A stretch of DNA of 8,286 nt, taken from the NCBI GenBank assembly GCA_014381795.1, contig JACNKY010000225.1:1-8286 (forward strand), in the 5' to 3' direction. This DNA comes from Pseudomonadota bacterium (GTDB lineage: Bacteria > SAR324 > NAC60-12). The position numbers and the translations under genes were made by a program. How positions within the stretch are numbered: the stretch's first letter is position 1; each line of letters begins with the position of its first letter. This document shows positions 4,910 through 8,286 of the stretch, in pieces. Under the pieces are notes generated by a model. It made no database searches. It saw only the letters and a list, made by a program, of their open reading frames with translations, and was not told where the DNA came from.

Positions 4910-7105
4910 TTATTCCCAAATCTTCTTCACAAATTTAAGCGGTCGCAACTTCTCAACAATTTTGTGGAAAACAGGCCAGCTTACAGGTTCAAGTTTGATA
5001 AGTATATCTGCTTCTTTTTTATTTTTTTCTGCAGATTCGGAATAGATTATAGCAACACCTGCATCTTTTATAATTTTTGTTATCTGAAAAAGAATCCCTG
5101 TACCATCAATGACATGCAAATGAATGACGTGTGATCGAGATATTTTTTTCGAGATATTCCATGAAACATCGATAGGTATTAATCTGGACTGAGTCAGTTT
5201 TTTGTTGTTAATTATTTTCGGGCAGTCTGCGAGGTGAATCTCAATTTCCTTATCATCATGAATGAAACCTAAAATTTTATCTCCGGGAATTGGGAAACAG
5301 CAATTTGCGAGTCTGATTAATGGGTTTTGCACATCATCAATCAAGAATATATTTTTATCTCCTCCAAATACATTCCCCCAAAATTCAGGTCTTATCATCT
5401 TTTTCAAACGTCCGCTACTTTCAAAATGAAGCAGTTTGTACTTTCTGAGAAACTGTTGTAAAGGTCGTTTTTGTAAACCAATTTCCTGAAAAAATTGATT
5501 GGCGGTTAAATTTTCAGCTTTCAGCGCGGACTTAACCATCATTGATTTAATCCACTTTTCTACACTCAGTTCTTCGCCTTTTTCTCTTAATTTGCGCTCC
5601 AGTAACGCACGTCCAGAATTTCTGACGTTTAAAACCTTTTGCTGCTCTACAGCTCTTTTTATTTGGGAGCGGCTTTTTGCGGTTTTGACCTGGTTAAGCC
5701 ACTCCTCTTTAGGATGAACGCCCTTGTCAGTGATAATTTGCAGAGCTTCTCCTGTAAACAACTGCCTTTCACGAGGAACCCTTTTTTTAGTGGTACCTAC
5801 CGAAGAAGGATTCACAAGAGCACCGATGCAGTGGTTGCCAAGTTCCGTGTGTATTCCATAAGCAAAATCAAGCACAGTTGATCCTTGTGGAAAAACGAGC
5901 ATATCTCCTTCGGGACTGTAGACTTGTACTTGATCAGACTGTACATAGCTCATAACGTCAAGCATACGAACGTCTTTATCACCTGCCATCTGATCAAGTT
6001 GGCTCAGATAGATACGATAATAGTCGGCAAGTTCGGTTGGACTTCCACTCCAATGTGCCATGATTCCATACTGATTCTTTGTCAGCATTTCTTCAGAAAC
6101 AATTTCGATTAAGGTTTGTTCACCTTCCATTCTTAACTCAGTCTGTATTCCTTCATACCCATTCCAGAGAGGATTACTGATATAATCTCTAATTTTAAGA
6201 GGGATGACATAATAATTGGTATGGACTATACCGAGTGCCTGAAAACAATCTAAGCTGTTTTTAACTACAATTCTGAAACCTTCTAATATATGATCGATCG
6301 GCCCGCTTTCCTGGATACGGGAAGAAGGATGAACATAAAGCGGTTCGACATTATGATAAGCAAACTTTTGTTTTTCTAAATTATTTTGTAGAGAGTCTTT
6401 CATCGCCTTAATCGTTGAAATGCGGTCTTTTTTCAAATCATCGATTTCAATCAATGTTTTCTGATATCTCTTAGGATAAAGTAATTTAAAACAAAGTTCG
6501 GTGTGTTCCTGGCAAATTTGGGTCAAGCCTAACCGTTCTGCAATCGGCACATATATATTAAGCGTTTCCAGGCTGATCCGCCGCTGTTTATCACGTGGCA
6601 TGGCGTCCATGTCTCTCATGTTATCGAGCCGATCAAAGAGTTTGATAAACAATGCTCGCACATCCTGCACCATTGTTTTCAACATACGCTGATATGTTGC
6701 GTCTAAATTATCGACGGTTAAATTTTCAGGACTTTCGGGTTTTTTAATTTTAGTTAATCCTGTGACAATATCTGCATACCAGGATCCATAACGCTCATTG
6801 ATATCTTCGTGAGTTATTGAGGTATCTTCAATAATATCATGTAATAGGGCGGCAACAACTGTGGGGGCATCAAGACCTGCTCTGCAGATATAACTTGCTA
6901 CACGCAGTGGATGAATGATAAATGGTTGACCGGATTTACGCTTCTGGTTTTCATGATATTGCCAGATGTCTGAGATGGCTTGATCGAGTAGTTCCGAATC
7001 TTTGCGGGTACCATATTCATGCACATAGCTGCGGATTTGTTTATCCAAATCCGTAACCAAAGCTCTGTCACTTGCTGAAATGTTTGTCTGTTTGCTCCTC
7101 GACAT
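4910..7105 (-). CDS. spoT: Long RelA/SpoT homologue, hydrolase intact, synthetase degenerate
   Basis: Long-form RSH, 731 residues, in the stringent response. Domains in order: HD hydrolase (about 45-190), pseudo-synthetase (about 245-352), TGS (about 391-460), a helical region, the CC-containing RIS/zinc-finger domain (ANCCFPIPGD, 600-609; Cys628) and a C-terminal ACT (about 660-731). In the HD domain I see R56, H65, H89-D90, E93-D94, D158 and N162, the full known (p)ppGpp hydrolase set. The usual DRLHNMR reads DRLDNMR. In the synthetase domain the usual PKxNGYQSLH is PLWNGYEGIQ (312-321), EIQIRT is shortened to EIVS (334-337), the GRPKHIYSIYRKM segment is unrecognisable, and the Asp expected about five residues before R278 is absent. 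I infer a (p)ppGpp hydrolase with a regulatory or dead synthetase domain. It starts 21 bases after the ExbD-like gene. A plain bifunctional Rel/SpoT call would miss this. Confidence 0.92.
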   Translation of the reverse strand: MSRSKQTNISASDRALVTDLDKQIRSYVHEYGTRKDSELLDQAISDIWQYHENQKRKSGQPFIIHPLRVASYICRAGLDAPTVVAALLHDIIEDTSITHEDINERYGSWYADIVTGLTKIKKPESPENLTVDNLDATYQRMLKTMVQDVRALFIKLFDRLDNMRDMDAMPRDKQRRISLETLNIYVPIAERLGLTQICQEHTELCFKLLYPKRYQKTLIEIDDLKKDRISTIKAMKDSLQNNLEKQKFAYHNVEPLYVHPSSRIQESGPIDHILEGFRIVVKNSLDCFQALGIVHTNYYVIPLKIRDYISNPLWNGYEGIQTELRMEGEQTLIEIVSEEMLTKNQYGIMAHWSGSPTELADYYRIYLSQLDQMAGDKDVRMLDVMSYVQSDQVQVYSPEGDMLVFPQGSTVLDFAYGIHTELGNHCIGALVNPSSVGTTKKRVPRERQLFTGEALQIITDKGVHPKEEWLNQVKTAKSRSQIKRAVEQQKVLNVRNSGRALLERKLREKGEELSVEKWIKSMMVKSALKAENLTANQFFQEIGLQKRPLQQFLRKYKLLHFESSGRLKKMIRPEFWGNVFGGDKNIFLIDDVQNPLIRLANCCFPIPGDKILGFIHDDKEIEIHLADCPKIINNKKLTQSRLIPIDVSWNISKKISRSHVIHLHVIDGTGILFQITKIIKDAGVAIIYSESAEKNKKEADILIKLEPVSWPVFHKIVEKLRPLKFVKKIWE

Positions 7106-7126
7106 TTTCTTGTTAAGATTTTAATT

Positions 7127-7783
7127 TTATTGCGGTTGGAAGCTTCTTGCCTGATCATTTCCGCTGCAATAACGCAATGTGGACTCCTTGCGGACAGGTT
7201 TCCAGCCAACTTCAAAATGTTGGCTCCACAACGACCCCCTTATTTCACGGAAGAGATCAAAACTTTTCGGATCAACCCAGAAAAAAAAATAGTTTTCTTC
7301 CGGAGGATATTTTTTCATCAAAATTTGCAACAATCCATCGTTCTCAGAAAGTTGATGCCACCATTGACCTGCTCCGGGCGAAGGTAAAAATTCCAGACAA
7401 TGAGCGTACCCACTCCCGGTTGTGAGTTTAATGGAGTATTGATTAAGCCTCATTTGTTTTGGTAAAGTTTCCTTGCCTGAAAGGTACTTTTTTAAGTTTT
7501 GATAAACTAATGCCCGATCCAGATATAAGATACGATCATCCCTAAGTAAAAACAAAAGGTTGTTTTTTTGAGAAGCATGTGACCATGGAATTGTAATTTT
7601 TTTAATATTTTCAAATGGTTGTTTTTTTTGTGGTGTTTGTTCACTTTTTTTTAAGAGTGAAAACATTGCCATGAAAACTGCCAGAATAACCAATATTCCA
7701 ACATTGTTTGAGACAATGTCAACTAGAGAGTCCAAGTTTAACAAACCCGGCAAATCACCTAAATATCCCCTTTTGTTTCGCAT
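7127..7783 (-). CDS. ExbD/TolR-like single-span membrane protein
   Basis: A 218-residue protein with a short basic N-terminus (MRNKR), one membrane helix (about 20-44, ending before LLKKSEQTPQKK) and a ~170-residue domain probably in the periplasm. NLDSLVDIVSNNVGILVIL (16-34) matches the layout of the ExbD/TolR helix start, with Asp22 where those proteins carry their essential proton-relay Asp. The C-terminal part (YFFFWVDPKSFDLFREIRGS at 165-184, then FEVGWKP) resembles, from memory, uncharacterised proteins with such a helix; I cannot name the family. An ExbB/TolQ/MotA-type partner would be expected and is not in the window. Its ATG overlaps the TPR gene's TAA by one base (TAATG). The gene carries several homopolymer runs (A8, A8, A7, T9 in the coding strand), all read in frame here. 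Confidence 0.7.
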   Translation of the reverse strand: MRNKRGYLGDLPGLLNLDSLVDIVSNNVGILVILAVFMAMFSLLKKSEQTPQKKQPFENIKKITIPWSHASQKNNLLFLLRDDRILYLDRALVYQNLKKYLSGKETLPKQMRLNQYSIKLTTGSGYAHCLEFLPSPGAGQWWHQLSENDGLLQILMKKYPPEENYFFFWVDPKSFDLFREIRGSLWSQHFEVGWKPVRKESTLRYCSGNDQARSFQPQ

Positions 7784-8286
7784 TAATTTTCATCTTGCAG
7801 TGATACTTCTTCTTTCTTAGTTTGCTCGAAGGCCTCACGCGCTTGTGCCTTCTCTTTTTGATGGAGAGAATGCTGGTATTTAGCAAACCAGTCAGATACT
7901 TTATCCGCTAAATCAGGACGTTTGATATGGACACAGAGGTCCACCAGCTTTTTTAAGGTGCTGTTTTGCGGATCAAGCTTGATGGCTTCTTCATAATATC
8001 GGATTGCACTTTTGTATTTACCGTTTTTTTCTGCTTCTTCTGCCTGACTAATTTTTGCCTGCACTTCTGCTTGACCTTCTTTATTTGAAAAACTTTTCAG
8101 CATCTCTTCCAACTCAAAAGCTCGATTTTCATTTTTTAGCAAATTGTTGAGGTTGATGGCCTTGTGCAGAAGATTTTTACTGACTGCAATGCTAAGTGCT
8201 TTGTCTATTAGCACCGCAGCCTTTTTTGGATCCTTTTTTTTAAGATAGTTTTCAAAAAAGTCAAAGACCTTACCACGAAAAGCAGG
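7783..8286 (-). CDS. TPR-repeat protein, C-terminal part (5' end outside window)
   Basis: The frame is open to the right edge (first codon 8286-8284), so the start is outside. The GTG at 8214 is internal. The visible 167 residues are helical and charged. One clear TPR unit (visible residues about 74-107) contains EAEKNGKYKSAIRYYEEAI followed by KLDP, with Gly/Tyr/Ala at consensus positions. A weaker second unit follows (about 108-140), then a charged, probably coiled tail ending SLQDEN. The earlier part (AVLIDKALSIAVSKNLLHKA) suggests further TPR-like helical pairs upstream. TPR arrays mediate protein-protein contacts. The one-base TAATG overlap with the ExbD-like gene implies translational coupling and perhaps a shared complex. 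No signal peptide or membrane span is visible in this fragment. Confidence 0.8.
   Translation of the reverse strand, partial: PAFRGKVFDFFENYLKKKDPKKAAVLIDKALSIAVSKNLLHKAINLNNLLKNENRAFELEEMLKSFSNKEGQAEVQAKISQAEEAEKNGKYKSAIRYYEEAIKLDPQNSTLKKLVDLCVHIKRPDLADKVSDWFAKYQHSLHQKEKAQAREAFEQTKKEEVSLQDEN

Noticed and set aside
4847..6692. Plus-strand frames opposite the RSH gene
   Set aside because: Antisense to conserved RSH domains, low-complexity composition, no ribosome sites or recognisable motifs.
7130..7425. Plus-strand frames opposite the ExbD-like gene
   Set aside because: Two overlapping frames antisense to a gene supported by its membrane helix and its coupling to the neighbouring gene.
8212..8214. 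GTG as the start of the TPR protein
   Set aside because: The same frame continues upstream to the window edge with similar helical composition, so the real start is most likely outside.
1..8286. tRNA, rRNA, CRISPR, insertion sequence or riboswitch
   Set aside because: No cloverleaf, regular repeat-spacer pattern, transposase motif or recognisable aptamer was found on either strand, and almost all bases are coding.

Overview
The window looks like ordinary chromosomal DNA of a Gram-negative-type bacterium with a moderate-to-low G+C content (roughly 40% by eye). The signs are a predicted secreted protein, a lipoprotein-like small protein, an ExbD/TolR-like membrane protein, a MurG-type glycosyltransferase and a long RelA/SpoT protein. 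Coding density is very high and no gap exceeds about 105 bases. I see no transposase, integrase, CRISPR array, tRNA or rRNA. The lineage cannot be fixed from this alone. A deltaproteobacteria-like or SAR324-like source is a guess only.

Plus strand, 1-1954: the 3' part of argS (arginyl-tRNA synthetase, truncated by the window edge), a gap of about 100 bases with a weak inverted repeat, then a small secreted protein of unknown function with four cysteines in the mature part. This pair ends eight bases from the end of a gene cluster coming from the other side.

Minus strand, 8286 down to 1963: a tightly packed, probably single transcription unit of seven genes. In order of transcription they are: a TPR-repeat protein (5' end outside the window); an ExbD/TolR-like single-span membrane protein that starts inside the TPR stop codon (TAATG); a long RelA/SpoT-family protein; a glycerophosphodiester phosphodiesterase (GDPD); a MurG-like GT28 glycosyltransferase overlapping it by four bases (ATGA); a 63-residue lipoprotein-like ORF starting two bases after murG; and an MTA/SAH nucleosidase (mtnN). 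The promoter for the cluster is probably beyond the right edge.

As a set, the cluster mixes envelope work (proton-channel-type membrane protein, TPR scaffold, phospholipid turnover, lipid II glycosyltransfer, lipoprotein) with nucleotide and stress metabolism ((p)ppGpp turnover, MTA/SAH salvage). The points most worth a second look are these. (1) The RelA/SpoT protein keeps every recognisable hydrolase residue, but its synthetase domain lacks nearly all catalytic signatures, so it looks like a hydrolase-only long RSH. (2) The MurG-like protein lacks the two histidines normally conserved in MurG. (3) An ExbD/TolR-like protein is operonic with a stringent-response enzyme. (4) The small lipoprotein-like ORF contains an 8-10 bp hairpin. 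(5) The word TTCCGG/CCGGAA is strongly crowded into 2091-4408.
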